From positions 1 through 64,000 of the forward strand of contig NZ_WHOA01000164.1 of NCBI RefSeq assembly GCF_013141715.1: DNA of 64,000 bases. Reading direction: 5' to 3'. Below, in pieces: positions 45,052 to 53,912 of the stretch; the first letter of the stretch is position 1, and each line of letters begins with the position of its first letter. This stretch comes from Paenibacillus phytorum. GTDB taxonomy: Bacteria; Bacillota; Bacilli; Paenibacillales; NBRC-103111. The position numbers and the translations under genes were made by a program. The notes beneath the pieces are model-generated. The model was not told the origin of the DNA and did not search any database. It worked only from the letters and a program-made list of their open reading frames with translations.

Positions 45052-46458
45052 ATGACGAAGTTGAACATTCAAACTGTTACGATCCCATCGCAGAACCTTC
45101 CGGTTAGCTACACCCCGGACGTAGTTGTCGTTGGAGGCGGCGCATCCGGCATTGCAGCAGCTATTGCCGCAGCCCGCAATGGCGCTAACACGTTATTAAT
45201 TGAGCAAAGAGGCTACTTGGGCGGGATGGGGACAGCTGCTCTAGTTCCTGCCTTCTGCCCTTATACCGATGGGGAGAAGCCGGTCATTCGCGGCATCGGG
45301 CTTGATCTGCTCGAGAAGATGAAACACGCTGCAGGTGATGACTTTATGCGACGTTACAAGGAACAGTTGGACTGGGTTCCCATCGATGTGGAAACGCTTA
45401 AGCGCGTATATGACGCAGAAGTACTGTCAAGCGGAGCGAAGGTACTGTTCCATACAGTAGCGGATCAGGTACTGCTGGATGGCGATCGGATAACCGGGCT
45501 AGTCATAAGCAATAAATCCGGACGGTCCGTCGTCCAAGCCAAACTGTACATCGATGCTTCGGGCGATGCGGATCTCGCTGCGCTGGCAGGTGTTCCTTTT
45601 CAAATTGGAGGAGAGCAAGGGGAGCTTCAACCCGGTACCATGTGCTATGTGGTTACCGGTGCGGACAAGGCACGCTATGAGCAGTTCCTTCAGGAGACAG
45701 GAGCGCATAGTCAACTGGAGAACATCGTCATTGAAGCGCAGCGAAACGGCGACCTCCCGGAGGGACGCAAGCGGATATCAGGTATGGCCTGGATTACCGA
45801 TTCAATCGTCGGCTTTAATTTCGGTCATATCTTCAACATTGACGGCACAAAAACGGAGGATTTGACCCGTGCCGCGATCGAGGGCCGGAAGCTAATCGAC
45901 ATTCAGATCCGGTTTTTACGCAAATATGTGCCCGGTTTTGAGCATATCTTCCTCGTTCATTCTGGCGACCAGATTGGCATCCGCGAAACTCGCCGAATCC
46001 AGGGAGACTATACCCTCGTAGTCGAGGACTTCTTATCGATGCGGACATTCGAAGACGATATCGCACGCAATTCGTACTTTATCGATATCCATTTGGCAAA
46101 CGCCAACAGCACGATGACGATCAAGCATCTGCCAAAAGGCAAATCCCATGGCGTACCTTATCGCTGCATGCTTCCAAAAGGCAAATCGAATTTAATCGTA
46201 GCCGGACGTTCCGTCTCGTCCGATCGTCCTGTGCAAGGCTCGCTTCGCGTCATGCCTAACTGCTTTGCGATGGGAGAGGCCGCAGGTGTCGCGGCAGCTA
46301 TGGCAAGCTTCGCCGGCCTAGGTTTCCGCGAGGTTCCGATCTTAGAACTGCAGAACAAGCTGATAGCGCAGGGTGCATGGCTTGGTGAACGCCCGGGTAA
46401 AGCTGATGCGGATCAACCCGTTGCCGTAGGTGCCGTTACATTTGATGAAGAATGTTAG
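45052..46458 (+). CDS. FAD-dependent oxidoreductase (FAD_oxidored, PF12831-like)
   Basis: This 468-residue flavoprotein starts behind AGGAGG. The N-terminal dinucleotide motif is VVVVGGGASGIAAAIAAARNGANTLLIEQ, followed by YLGGMGTAALVPAFCPY, which is typical of the FAD_oxidored family. A second FAD contact (LYIDASGDADLAALAG) and the C-terminal VAGRSVSSDRPVQGSLRVMPNCFAMGEAAG complete the fold. Related genes occur in sugar-catabolic loci, but the substrate is unknown. It lies 19 bases before an SGNH esterase gene. Confidence 0.85.
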   Translation: MTKLNIQTVTIPSQNLPVSYTPDVVVVGGGASGIAAAIAAARNGANTLLIEQRGYLGGMGTAALVPAFCPYTDGEKPVIRGIGLDLLEKMKHAAGDDFMRRYKEQLDWVPIDVETLKRVYDAEVLSSGAKVLFHTVADQVLLDGDRITGLVISNKSGRSVVQAKLYIDASGDADLAALAGVPFQIGGEQGELQPGTMCYVVTGADKARYEQFLQETGAHSQLENIVIEAQRNGDLPEGRKRISGMAWITDSIVGFNFGHIFNIDGTKTEDLTRAAIEGRKLIDIQIRFLRKYVPGFEHIFLVHSGDQIGIRETRRIQGDYTLVVEDFLSMRTFEDDIARNSYFIDIHLANANSTMTIKHLPKGKSHGVPYRCMLPKGKSNLIVAGRSVSSDRPVQGSLRVMPNCFAMGEAAGVAAAMASFAGLGFREVPILELQNKLIAQGAWLGERPGKADADQPVAVGAVTFDEEC

Positions 46459-46477
46459 TGTAGGGAGTGTTCATGAA

Positions 46478-47089
46478 ATGCAAAGTAAGTGGGTAGGAAA
46501 AACCTGGGGGACACTCGGCGACAGCATTACGGAGGCCGGAGGATATCAGCCTCTCATTCAGTCTGCTCTAGGCTTTTCGAGCGTGATCAATTATGGGAAA
46601 AGCGGCTGTCCGATGACTGCCGGAGGAGACCGCGACTACGGAGCCACGACGCATGTGGGCAAAACGATAGATGCTTCCTTGGATTGCGTCACCATCTTCG
46701 CGGGAGTGAATGATTTTCGTTTGGATAAACCGATAGGCGACATCGGCACGAACGATATTTATACGTTTTACGGAGCCTATACGACCCTTATCGAAGATAT
46801 TTTGGCGAAAAATCCACGCTGCCGCCTTAGTTTGTGGACACCGCTGCAGCGGGATAAAGATGGCTATGACATCTTCTACATCAATGCAGCCGGACACCGT
46901 TTATCCGATTATGTCGAAGCCATTAAGCATATTGGTCATCTGTATGCGCTCCCTGTCCTTAATCTGTATGAACAAAGTGGGCTTAATAAGCTAACGCTGC
47001 CCAGCTTTACTTCAGATGGCTTGCATCCGAATGAGGCAGGGCATCAACGCATTGCGGATATGGCGATACCCTTTTTATTAAGTTTGTGA
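46478..47089 (+). CDS. SGNH/GDSL hydrolase (carbohydrate esterase-like)
   Basis: The ATG at 46478 follows AGGGAG after the oxidoreductase stop; an earlier in-frame start lies inside that gene. The 203-residue product has the block I Ser motif GTLGDSITEAGGYQ, GVNDF of block III and the catalytic Asp-His pair DGLHPNEAGHQ. It lacks a signal peptide, so it is a cytosolic esterase, perhaps removing acetyl groups from an imported sugar. It is probably co-transcribed with the oxidoreductase. Confidence 0.88.
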   Translation: MQSKWVGKTWGTLGDSITEAGGYQPLIQSALGFSSVINYGKSGCPMTAGGDRDYGATTHVGKTIDASLDCVTIFAGVNDFRLDKPIGDIGTNDIYTFYGAYTTLIEDILAKNPRCRLSLWTPLQRDKDGYDIFYINAAGHRLSDYVEAIKHIGHLYALPVLNLYEQSGLNKLTLPSFTSDGLHPNEAGHQRIADMAIPFLLSL

Positions 47090-47131
47090 AAAAAGCCGTT
47101 CCTAGGTTCATGAACCTTGGGACGGCTTTTT
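47089..47131. terminator. Bidirectional terminator after the esterase gene
   Basis: Arms 47089-47102 and 47119-47131 pair, and the inner GGTTCATGAACC extends the stem. A and T tracts flank both sides. It also suits the converging sigma-54 regulator gene. Confidence 0.88.
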
Positions 47132-47183
47132 GATTCATCAGATCATGAGCATGAATCTTGTGGAAAAAGGACAATCCCGCAAG

Positions 47184-48554
47184 CTATGGGAATGATCCTT
47201 CCTCCTTATATTTAGACATCTTGTCTCGCAGCGTGCGTTCGCCGATATCCAGCATATCGGCTGTTTTGCGGCGGTTTCCGCCAAGCTCCCGAAGCGTTGC
47301 CAATATGAGCTTTCTCTCCGCCTCTAGGGCGGTATCGCCCACATAAACGGGAACGAGCCGACCGTCTGCGATTTGCCCGCGCTGTGGCTGAAGGTCCATC
47401 GGCATATCTCGGATCGTCAAATGTTCGCCGTCCGCGAGTGCGATAGAACGCTCGATAATGTTTTGGAGCTCCCGCACGTTGCCGGGAAAAGGATAATCAT
47501 TCAGCAGATTGAGCGCTTCCTGCGAAATGCCCTTTATTTGCTTGGACATTTTTCCGCCGATTTTGTCCATAAAATGCCGGATTAGCAGCGGGATATCTTC
47601 CTTGCGCTCGCGGAGCGGCGGAACCTGGATCGGAATGACGTTCAACCGATAATACAAATCTTCCCTGAACTTGCCCTGCTGCACTTCTTTCTTCAAATCC
47701 CGGTTCGTTGCGGCAATAATCCGAACATCGATCCGCTTCTCCTTATGCCCTCCGATTGGCGTCACCGTCTTCTCCTGCAGCACCCGCAGCAGCTTGCTTT
47801 GCAACCCGATATCGAGCTCACCGATTTCGTCGAGAAACAAGGTGCCACCGTCTGCTGTCTCGAAAATGCCAGCTTTGCGTACATTCGCGCCTGTAAACGC
47901 GCCTTTTTCATAGCCGAACAGCTCGGATTCCATCAAATTGGCGGGGATGGCGGCGCAATTAATCGTGGAAAACACCTGCTCCCGTCGCTCCCCTGCAAAA
48001 TGAACGGCACGGGCGACCAGTTCTTTTCCCGTCCCGCTCTCCCCGAGGATCAGAATGCCAGAATCGATGTTCTTTACTTTATCGATAAGCGCAAATACGT
48101 GCTTCATCCGATCGCTTTCGCCGATCAGACCGTGCACGTCGTAGGCTTTGCGGATTTCTCCGTCCAACCATTCCACTCTTGATTGAAGGTGATACTGCTC
48201 CTGCGCTCTGCCGCACAGCACCTTGAGCTCCTCCATATCGATCGGTTTCTGCACATAATAGAAAGCGCCGAGCTTCATCGCCTCAACGGCGGAAGCGATG
48301 CTGCCGTACGCGGTCATCATGATGACGACTGTCTTAGGTGACATTTGCTTGACCGTCCGCAGCACCTCGATGCCGTCCCTCATGCCAATTCGCAGATCCA
48401 AGAGCACGATCTCAAACGAAAGATGCGCGAACAAAGCGACCGCCTCGTCGGGATCAACGGACGTATACACTTGATAATCGTCTTCCAAAATAAACGACAA
48501 TGATTTGCAGATCGAGATTTCGTCATCAATAATAAGCAAATTCGGTTTATGCAT
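47184..48554 (-). CDS. NtrC-class sigma-54-dependent response regulator
   Basis: The 456-residue regulator has a receiver domain (LLIIDDEISICKSL, phospho-Asp in VLLDLRIG, Lys in VQKPI) and an AAA+ domain with Walker A GESGTGKE, the sigma-54 contact loop GAFTGA and NVRELQNIIERS. A Fis-type helix-turn-helix lies at the C-terminus (LGGNRRKTADMLDIGERTLRDKM). It overlaps the kinase gene by 8 bases. Its most likely target is the -24/-12 promoter at 51517 driving the amino-acid importer. Confidence 0.92.
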   Translation of the reverse strand: MHKPNLLIIDDEISICKSLSFILEDDYQVYTSVDPDEAVALFAHLSFEIVLLDLRIGMRDGIEVLRTVKQMSPKTVVIMMTAYGSIASAVEAMKLGAFYYVQKPIDMEELKVLCGRAQEQYHLQSRVEWLDGEIRKAYDVHGLIGESDRMKHVFALIDKVKNIDSGILILGESGTGKELVARAVHFAGERREQVFSTINCAAIPANLMESELFGYEKGAFTGANVRKAGIFETADGGTLFLDEIGELDIGLQSKLLRVLQEKTVTPIGGHKEKRIDVRIIAATNRDLKKEVQQGKFREDLYYRLNVIPIQVPPLRERKEDIPLLIRHFMDKIGGKMSKQIKGISQEALNLLNDYPFPGNVRELQNIIERSIALADGEHLTIRDMPMDLQPQRGQIADGRLVPVYVGDTALEAERKLILATLRELGGNRRKTADMLDIGERTLRDKMSKYKEEGSFP

Positions 48555-50178
48555 GTTCGCTCTCCCCCTGCTCGCCCGGTAATTTCAGCGTCACCTTGGT
48601 TCCGGTTCCCTTCTTGCTTTCCACTTCGATCCCCCCGTTGTTCTCGGCCATCAGCCGGTAGCAAATCGACAGCCCAAGTCCGACCCCTCCAGCTTTTCGC
48701 GTAAAAAAAGGTTCATAAATGTTCGCCAAGTCCCGGGGATCGATGCCTTCGCCAGTATCTTCAATCGTCATCATGACATGGGGACCATCACTATAAGCCG
48801 TTATCTGCAAATGCCCGCCGTCCTCCATCGCATCGATCGCGTTTTTGAACAAATTGATCAGCACCTGCTTGATTTGCTGGGCATCCGCCCAAACAACGAA
48901 AGACTCCGGCACTTCAAGCCGGACGACGATACGTTGATTTTCGAACAGCTGATGGAACAGCAGCACGACGGCTTGAACGGTTTCGCTGATAGCAAAAGTC
49001 GTTTTCTCTGGCGGCTTGTCACGCGCGAAGTCCAGCAGTTCACCGACGATCCGGTTCAACCGCATCACTTCCCCAGTTACGTGCTGTGCAAAAAACTCGC
49101 GGTATTCCTTGTTTTCGTATTTGGTAGGCAGAAGCTGGGCATAGGATAAAATGGACGTAATCGGATTGCGGATTTCGTGGGCAATCCCTGCGACTAATTG
49201 GCCTAACGATTGCATCCTATCTTTACGCGCAAGCTCGCCCAGCGTTTTTTTGTAAGTGTCGACGCGCTTCTTCAATTCTCTCTTCAGCGTAAAATTCCAC
49301 CACAAAATGATAAGCAGCACACAGGTTATGGCGACCAGGCCGATGATAAAATAAGTTAGCATGCCGCGGATATTGCGAGTCGACGGATAAATGTATTCGC
49401 CGAACCATTTGCGTTCGATTTTCGGGTATGTACCGTTTGTTTTGATTTTCCGCAGTCCTGCGTTGATCGGCTCAAGCAGCTGTTCGTTCCGCTTCAGGAC
49501 GACCATGCCATAGTTGGTTGGTGAAATCGGATCTCCGACGAGCTTCACCTTGTCCTGTTGACCATCCGATTGCAGCAAATATTGACCTGTAATTTGATTG
49601 CCGATAAAAGCGTCCACTTTGTGCTCCAGCAGCATCTGGATTGCCTCTTCCTGATTTTCCCCAGCAAGTACAACAGCATTAGGAAGCCGTTGCAACGCTT
49701 CCCCGCTAATATCGCCTTCCTGAACGGCTATTTTACGGTGCTGCAAGTCGCCCAGCGAGAACACGGAATAATTGTCCTTCAATACGAAAATCGCCTGCGT
49801 ACTTGTAAAATACGGTTCGGAATAAGCGTATAACGACGCACGCTCCTTACTGTATTTCATCCCTTGGATGGCGTCTACACGACCCGATTCCAGCGCCTTC
49901 AGCGCTTCGCTCCACGGCATCGGATAGAACTCAAACGTAATCCCGGTTTCGATGGAAAGTGCGTTCATCATATCGACGTTAAAACCTTGAAATGTACCGT
50001 TGACCTCGAATTCGAACGGTGGAAACCAGTTATCGCCGGCAACGCGAATCACTTGCCGCAGCTCGGATGGCGTATCATCAGCGGCCGCTGCGGAAAACGG
50101 GAAGAAGAAAGTCGCCGCAAACATAGCAAACGCTATACAGAGAAGTGGAATGCCAGTAACAAGACCATCTCTGCGCAT
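48547..50178 (-). CDS. Sensor histidine kinase with extracellular amino-acid-binding domain
   Basis: This 543-residue protein has a signal or anchor helix, then a complete bacterial type 3 solute-binding domain at about 35-265 (IRVAGDNWFPPFEFEVNGTFQGFNVDMM, DAIQGMKYSKERA). A transmembrane helix (LTYFIIGLVAITCVLLIILWW) and a kinase core follow: LVAGIAHEIRNPITSI with the phospho-His, FKNAIDAMEDGG, DTGEGI and GVGLGLSI. The sensor is of the same family as the importer's binding protein at 51583, so both probably recognise the same amino compound. It is transcribed together with the sigma-54 activator. Confidence 0.92.
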   Translation of the reverse strand: MRRDGLVTGIPLLCIAFAMFAATFFFPFSAAAADDTPSELRQVIRVAGDNWFPPFEFEVNGTFQGFNVDMMNALSIETGITFEFYPMPWSEALKALESGRVDAIQGMKYSKERASLYAYSEPYFTSTQAIFVLKDNYSVFSLGDLQHRKIAVQEGDISGEALQRLPNAVVLAGENQEEAIQMLLEHKVDAFIGNQITGQYLLQSDGQQDKVKLVGDPISPTNYGMVVLKRNEQLLEPINAGLRKIKTNGTYPKIERKWFGEYIYPSTRNIRGMLTYFIIGLVAITCVLLIILWWNFTLKRELKKRVDTYKKTLGELARKDRMQSLGQLVAGIAHEIRNPITSILSYAQLLPTKYENKEYREFFAQHVTGEVMRLNRIVGELLDFARDKPPEKTTFAISETVQAVVLLFHQLFENQRIVVRLEVPESFVVWADAQQIKQVLINLFKNAIDAMEDGGHLQITAYSDGPHVMMTIEDTGEGIDPRDLANIYEPFFTRKAGGVGLGLSICYRLMAENNGGIEVESKKGTGTKVTLKLPGEQGESEHA

Positions 50179-50382
50179 TATCCTTTCATCCCCTCTCTAT
50201 CATGGATAGTCAGTATTATATCTCAATTCGAGAAATTTCACGATTAGCTCCACTATTGCCCGGTCTCTGATGTCCAACGGTTTGCAGATGGTTGAAGTCA
50301 GTAAACAGGTTAAGCTCGTCCCGCCCTGTGCTCCTACCTTGCTCTATTGTATAATAATCGAGACAACTAGGAGGAATTCATC

Positions 50383-51285
50383 TTGGAAACTAGCAAATTG
50401 AAACCGCTGAAAGCTGATCTTATCATGTTATTTGTCACCATATGCTGGGGATCTTCTTACCTATTTATGAAAATGGGCCTAGATTCGATACAGGAGTTTA
50501 ATTTAATTGCTCTTAGGTTTGGATTGGCCTTTATTCTTGCATCTATCAACTTTTCCCGACACCTGCGGCAGAAGATTAACTTAAAGATCTTACTTTATTC
50601 CTTCATCCTAGGCTTTATCTTATTTGCTATATTCACCTTGATTACATTTGGCTTGAAGACAACGACAACTTCCAACGCAGGGTTTTTAATAAGCTTAACC
50701 GTTGTTTTCGTTCCTTTAATTAGCACTTTCATCTTCAAAAACAAAGTCCCAACAAAAACTATACTCAGCATCATAATAGCAATAACGGGAATTGCATTTC
50801 TGACTTTACAATTTCCTCTTACTATGAGTATTGGTGATCTTTTGTGTATTGCGGCTGCATTCTTATATGCCGTTCACATTATTGTGGCAAGCTTCGCTGC
50901 ACGAAGATTTGATACTCTTAGTCTAGGTATTCTACAGCTAGGATTTACTGGATTGTTTGGTTTCATCTTTTCCATCATTTTCGAAACACCTTCGCTACCA
51001 AAAACATCTACTGGATGGTTTGCAATTCTCATGCTTAGTATCTTTTGCAGTTTAGGGTTTGTATTACAGATTATTGCCCAAAAATATACTTCGCCAGCTC
51101 GAACGGGGTTAATTTTTTCACTAGAACCTGTTTTTGCAGCTATTTGTGGGTTCTGGTTTGCACAAGAAATCCTTGGACTTAGAGGATATATAGGTGCGAT
51201 ACTCGTTCTTCTTAGTATTGTTCTAACGGCAGGTAACATTAAATTCCCATCAAAAGCAAAACACTTAAGCAAAGCGAACGAATGA
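50383..51285 (+). CDS. EamA/DMT family transporter
   Basis: The TTG start follows AGGAGG by eight bases, and a TATAAT lies at 50350-50355. The 300-residue protein has ten hydrophobic segments with the two EamA repeats (TICWGSSYLFMKMGLD, LRFGLAFILASINF, TSPARTGLIFSLEPVFAAICGFWFAQE). It probably exports an amino acid or related metabolite. It lies between the sigma-54 two-component genes and the importer operon, but has its own promoter and terminator. Confidence 0.88.
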   Translation: METSKLKPLKADLIMLFVTICWGSSYLFMKMGLDSIQEFNLIALRFGLAFILASINFSRHLRQKINLKILLYSFILGFILFAIFTLITFGLKTTTTSNAGFLISLTVVFVPLISTFIFKNKVPTKTILSIIIAITGIAFLTLQFPLTMSIGDLLCIAAAFLYAVHIIVASFAARRFDTLSLGILQLGFTGLFGFIFSIIFETPSLPKTSTGWFAILMLSIFCSLGFVLQIIAQKYTSPARTGLIFSLEPVFAAICGFWFAQEILGLRGYIGAILVLLSIVLTAGNIKFPSKAKHLSKANE

Positions 51286-51302
51286 AGAAGTTTACTATGC
51301 CA

Positions 51303-51354
51303 AAAAAGGGGCTGTCCTCAGGTAGAGATTTACTACTTTTGGGACAGCACCTTT
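51303..51354 (+). terminator. Terminator of the EamA gene
   Basis: Arms 51303-51317 and 51341-51354 pair over about 13 bases with one mismatch and are flanked by A and T tracts. The loop is long (23 bases), so efficiency may be moderate. Confidence 0.65.
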
Positions 51355-51374
51355 GCTATTAAAACTAAAGTTTG

Positions 51375-51427
51375 CCTTTGGCTATCAAAGGGGCGGCGAA
51401 ATCCACCGCAGCGGCAAAAACTGCCGC
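51375..51427. promoter_or_regulatory. Inverted repeats, candidate upstream activator sites
   Basis: CCTTTG/CAAAGG (51375-51391) and GCGGCA/TGCCGC (51411-51427) are short inverted repeats 90-170 bases upstream of the sigma-54 promoter, the usual range for NtrC-class enhancers. The second could instead be a weak terminator, since a TTTTG tail follows it. Confidence 0.35.
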
Positions 51428-51516
51428 TTTTGTCTCTCCTAACTATTCCTCTATTTATCTCCAGGTTTATTTGAAAACCCTTACAAATACTCATGTTTTT
51501 CTCTCTATCAAACGGT

Positions 51517-51532
51517 TGGCATGAAACTTGCT
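51517..51532 (+). promoter_or_regulatory. Sigma-54 (SigL) -24/-12 promoter
   Basis: TGGCATGAAACTTGCT has the invariant GG at 51518-51519 and GC at 51530-51531, with exactly ten bases between. It fits TGGCAY-N5-TTGCW almost perfectly. Transcription should begin near 51543, about 40 bases before the binding-protein start codon. Confidence 0.9.
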
Positions 51533-51582
51533 ATATATATAGAATTGCAGTAACAATTAAATCACAATGGGGGAAAAAAACA

Positions 51583-52416
51583 ATGACTCACCAAATGAAA
51601 AAAGTAATGCCTCTCGCGATCTTGTGCGTACTTACGATTCTTGCAACCGCTTGCGGTGGCGGGAAAGCGAATCCCGCTCCGAGCGAACAGGCCAAAACGA
51701 CGAGTGCATCGGCGAAAGTCAGCACGGACGAAGTGCTGCAAAAAATCGCAAAGAACAAAACACTTACAGTCGGAACGGATGCGACTTTCAAACCGTTCGA
51801 ATACAAATCGGGTGACAAATACGATGGTTTTGACATCGAGCTCATTCAAGCGGTTGCCAAAGAAATGGGTGCGGATAAAGTGGAATTCGTCGATACGGAG
51901 TTCAAGGGGCTGATTCCAGGCTTGCAGGCTAAGAAATTCGACTTGATCGTTTCCGCCATGTACATTACCGACGAGCGCAAACAGACAATCGATTTCTCCG
52001 ACACATACTTCCCGGGCGGTCTAACGATCATGATCAAAAAGGACAATGACAAGATCAAAGGCATCGAAGATTTGAAAGGCAAGAAAGTAGCTGTGCAAAT
52101 CGGCACCAAATCCGTCAAATTTTTAGAAGAGAGCCACAAGGACATTCCCCTGGTGAAGGTCGAGAAGAACACCGAGATGTTCCTAGAGCTCGAAACTGGC
52201 AAAGTCGAAGCTGTCGTAACTGGTGGACCTGCTGCCATGACGTACGCGAAAGAAAAAGGCACAGTGAAGGTGCTGCCTAAAGGACTGACGCAAGAATTTT
52301 ATGGGTACGGTATCCGTAAAGATAATCCGGAATTCCAGAAAGCCGTTAACGAAGCGCTCGTGAAAATAAAAGCGAACGGCAAATACAACGAAATCTTCAA
52401 AAAATGGTTCGAATAA
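51583..52416 (+). CDS. Amino-acid ABC transporter substrate-binding lipoprotein
   Basis: The ATG at 51583 follows GGGGGA; an apparent upstream in-frame extension runs through the sigma-54 promoter and is not coding. The 277-residue protein has lipobox TILATACGG and a type 3 binding fold (LTVGTDATFKPFEYKSGDKYDGFDIELIQAVAKEMG, KFDLIVSAMYITDERKQTIDFSDTYFPGG). Such proteins bind polar amino acids such as glutamine, histidine or arginine. It is the first gene of the sigma-54-driven operon. Confidence 0.92.
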   Translation: MTHQMKKVMPLAILCVLTILATACGGGKANPAPSEQAKTTSASAKVSTDEVLQKIAKNKTLTVGTDATFKPFEYKSGDKYDGFDIELIQAVAKEMGADKVEFVDTEFKGLIPGLQAKKFDLIVSAMYITDERKQTIDFSDTYFPGGLTIMIKKDNDKIKGIEDLKGKKVAVQIGTKSVKFLEESHKDIPLVKVEKNTEMFLELETGKVEAVVTGGPAAMTYAKEKGTVKVLPKGLTQEFYGYGIRKDNPEFQKAVNEALVKIKANGKYNEIFKKWFE

Positions 52417-52435
52417 CAAGAAATGAGGGTTGACC

Positions 52436-53113
52436 ATGCAGCATCTTGATTTTAGCATCCTTGCGGAATGGCAAAACATTCGTCTCCTTCTAAAGTCGTT
52501 ATGGTATACGGTTGCTTACACGCTAGCGGGGTTTACGCTTAGCATCGTGGTCGGAACGATCATTTCGTTTGGGCAGATGGCCAAAAACAGACCGATAAGG
52601 TTCTTGTCCCTAGCCTATCTCTCTTGGTTCCGGGGAACGCCGCTGCTCGTCCAGCTTTTCCTCTTATACTACGGCTTGCCGATCCTGTTCGGTATCGATA
52701 CGGTCCCTTGGGTGTCTGGCATCATCGCCTTGGCGATGTACGGCGGCGCCTACTCGTCGCAAATCATCCGCAGCACAATCCAATCGATCGACCGGGGACA
52801 GATGGAAGCCGGACGATCGATCGGCTTCTCCTACGCGCAAACGATGCGGAAGATCATCATTCCGCAAGCGGTTATCCGAATGCTGGCTCCGATGACCAAC
52901 GAGCTGATTTCTTTGACCAAAAACTCGTCGCTGCTTTCCACGATCACGGTGGTGGAGCTGTTCCGTCAGGCGAACATCCTGATCGCCGATACGTACAAGA
53001 CGCTGGAATTTTTGATTGCTGTCGCCATTCTTTATTATGTGGTCAACAACATTATCGGACTCATCGGGATGAAGCTAGAGAAACGTCTGAGCACAGGAGA
53101 TGACATGCGATGA
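52436..53113 (+). CDS. Amino-acid ABC transporter permease (HisM/GlnP type)
   Basis: I chose the ATG at 52436 behind GAGGG; an in-frame TTG lies two codons earlier. The 225-residue membrane protein has a His/Glu/Gln permease signature (YTVAYTLAGFTLSIVVGTIISFGQM, WFRGTPLLVQLFLLYYGLP) and the coupling loop GQMEAGRSIGFSYAQTMRKIIIPQAV. Its end overlaps the ATPase start (ATGATA frame overlap). Confidence 0.92.
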   Translation: MQHLDFSILAEWQNIRLLLKSLWYTVAYTLAGFTLSIVVGTIISFGQMAKNRPIRFLSLAYLSWFRGTPLLVQLFLLYYGLPILFGIDTVPWVSGIIALAMYGGAYSSQIIRSTIQSIDRGQMEAGRSIGFSYAQTMRKIIIPQAVIRMLAPMTNELISLTKNSSLLSTITVVELFRQANILIADTYKTLEFLIAVAILYYVVNNIIGLIGMKLEKRLSTGDDMR

Positions 53114-53871
53114 TACGAATTAACGGCTTACACAAAATGTTCGGCAGCAACCGCGTGCTGCGGGGTGTGGATCTTCAGGTGAATCGCGGGGAAGTCGTGG
53201 TCATCCTTGGACCGTCCGGTTCGGGAAAAAGCACGCTGCTGCGCTGCATCAATTATTTGGAGACGTTCGAACAAGGAAACGTGTTCATCGAAGGAAAAGC
53301 AATCGGCCGTATAACGGCCGGCGGACATTCCCGGGAAATGCCGCAAAACGAACTGAATGCGATGAGGCAGGAAGTAGGAATGGTTTTTCAATCATTCAAC
53401 CTTTACCCGCACATGACAGTGCTGCAGAACATCACGCTGGCCCCAATTTCATTACGCGGCATGAAAAAAGAGGAAGCGGAACAACAGGCGCTCGAACTGC
53501 TCCGCAAGGTCGGTTTGGAGGAAAAGGCGAATGCCCGTCCATCGAGTCTGTCCGGCGGCCAAAAGCAACGCGTCGCGATTGCCCGCGCCTTGGCGATGAT
53601 GCCGAAAGTGATGCTGTTCGACGAACCTACATCCGCTCTCGATCCGGAAACGGTAGGAGAAGTGCTTCAGGTGATGCGCAATCTGGCGCAGGAAGGGATG
53701 ACGATGATCATCGTGACGCACGAGATGGGATTCGCCCGCGACGTGGCCGATAAGGTTGTAGTCATGGATGGCGGTGTTATTCTAGAAGAAGGAGCGCCTT
53801 CGACCATTTTTACGAACCCGTCGCATCCGCGTACGCAAACATTTTTGAGCCAGGTGCTGCAAAACAATTGA
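53110..53871 (+). CDS. Amino-acid ABC transporter ATP-binding protein (GlnQ/HisP type)
   Basis: The 253-residue ATPase has Walker A GPSGSGKST, signature LSGGQKQRVAIARAL, Walker B VMLFDEPTSALDPE and the switch His in VTHEMGFARDVAD. It overlaps the permease stop by three bases. Members of this group energise polar amino-acid uptake. Confidence 0.93.
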   Translation: MIRINGLHKMFGSNRVLRGVDLQVNRGEVVVILGPSGSGKSTLLRCINYLETFEQGNVFIEGKAIGRITAGGHSREMPQNELNAMRQEVGMVFQSFNLYPHMTVLQNITLAPISLRGMKKEEAEQQALELLRKVGLEEKANARPSSLSGGQKQRVAIARALAMMPKVMLFDEPTSALDPETVGEVLQVMRNLAQEGMTMIIVTHEMGFARDVADKVVVMDGGVILEEGAPSTIFTNPSHPRTQTFLSQVLQNN

Positions 53872-53912
53872 TCCGAAGCCGTTGCGGCTTCATTTCCAGA
53901 TAGGAGGCATTC

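Noticed and set aside
51493..51582. N-terminal extension of the amino-acid-binding protein
   Set aside because: It runs through the sigma-54 promoter; the lipoprotein signal starts at the ATG at 51583.
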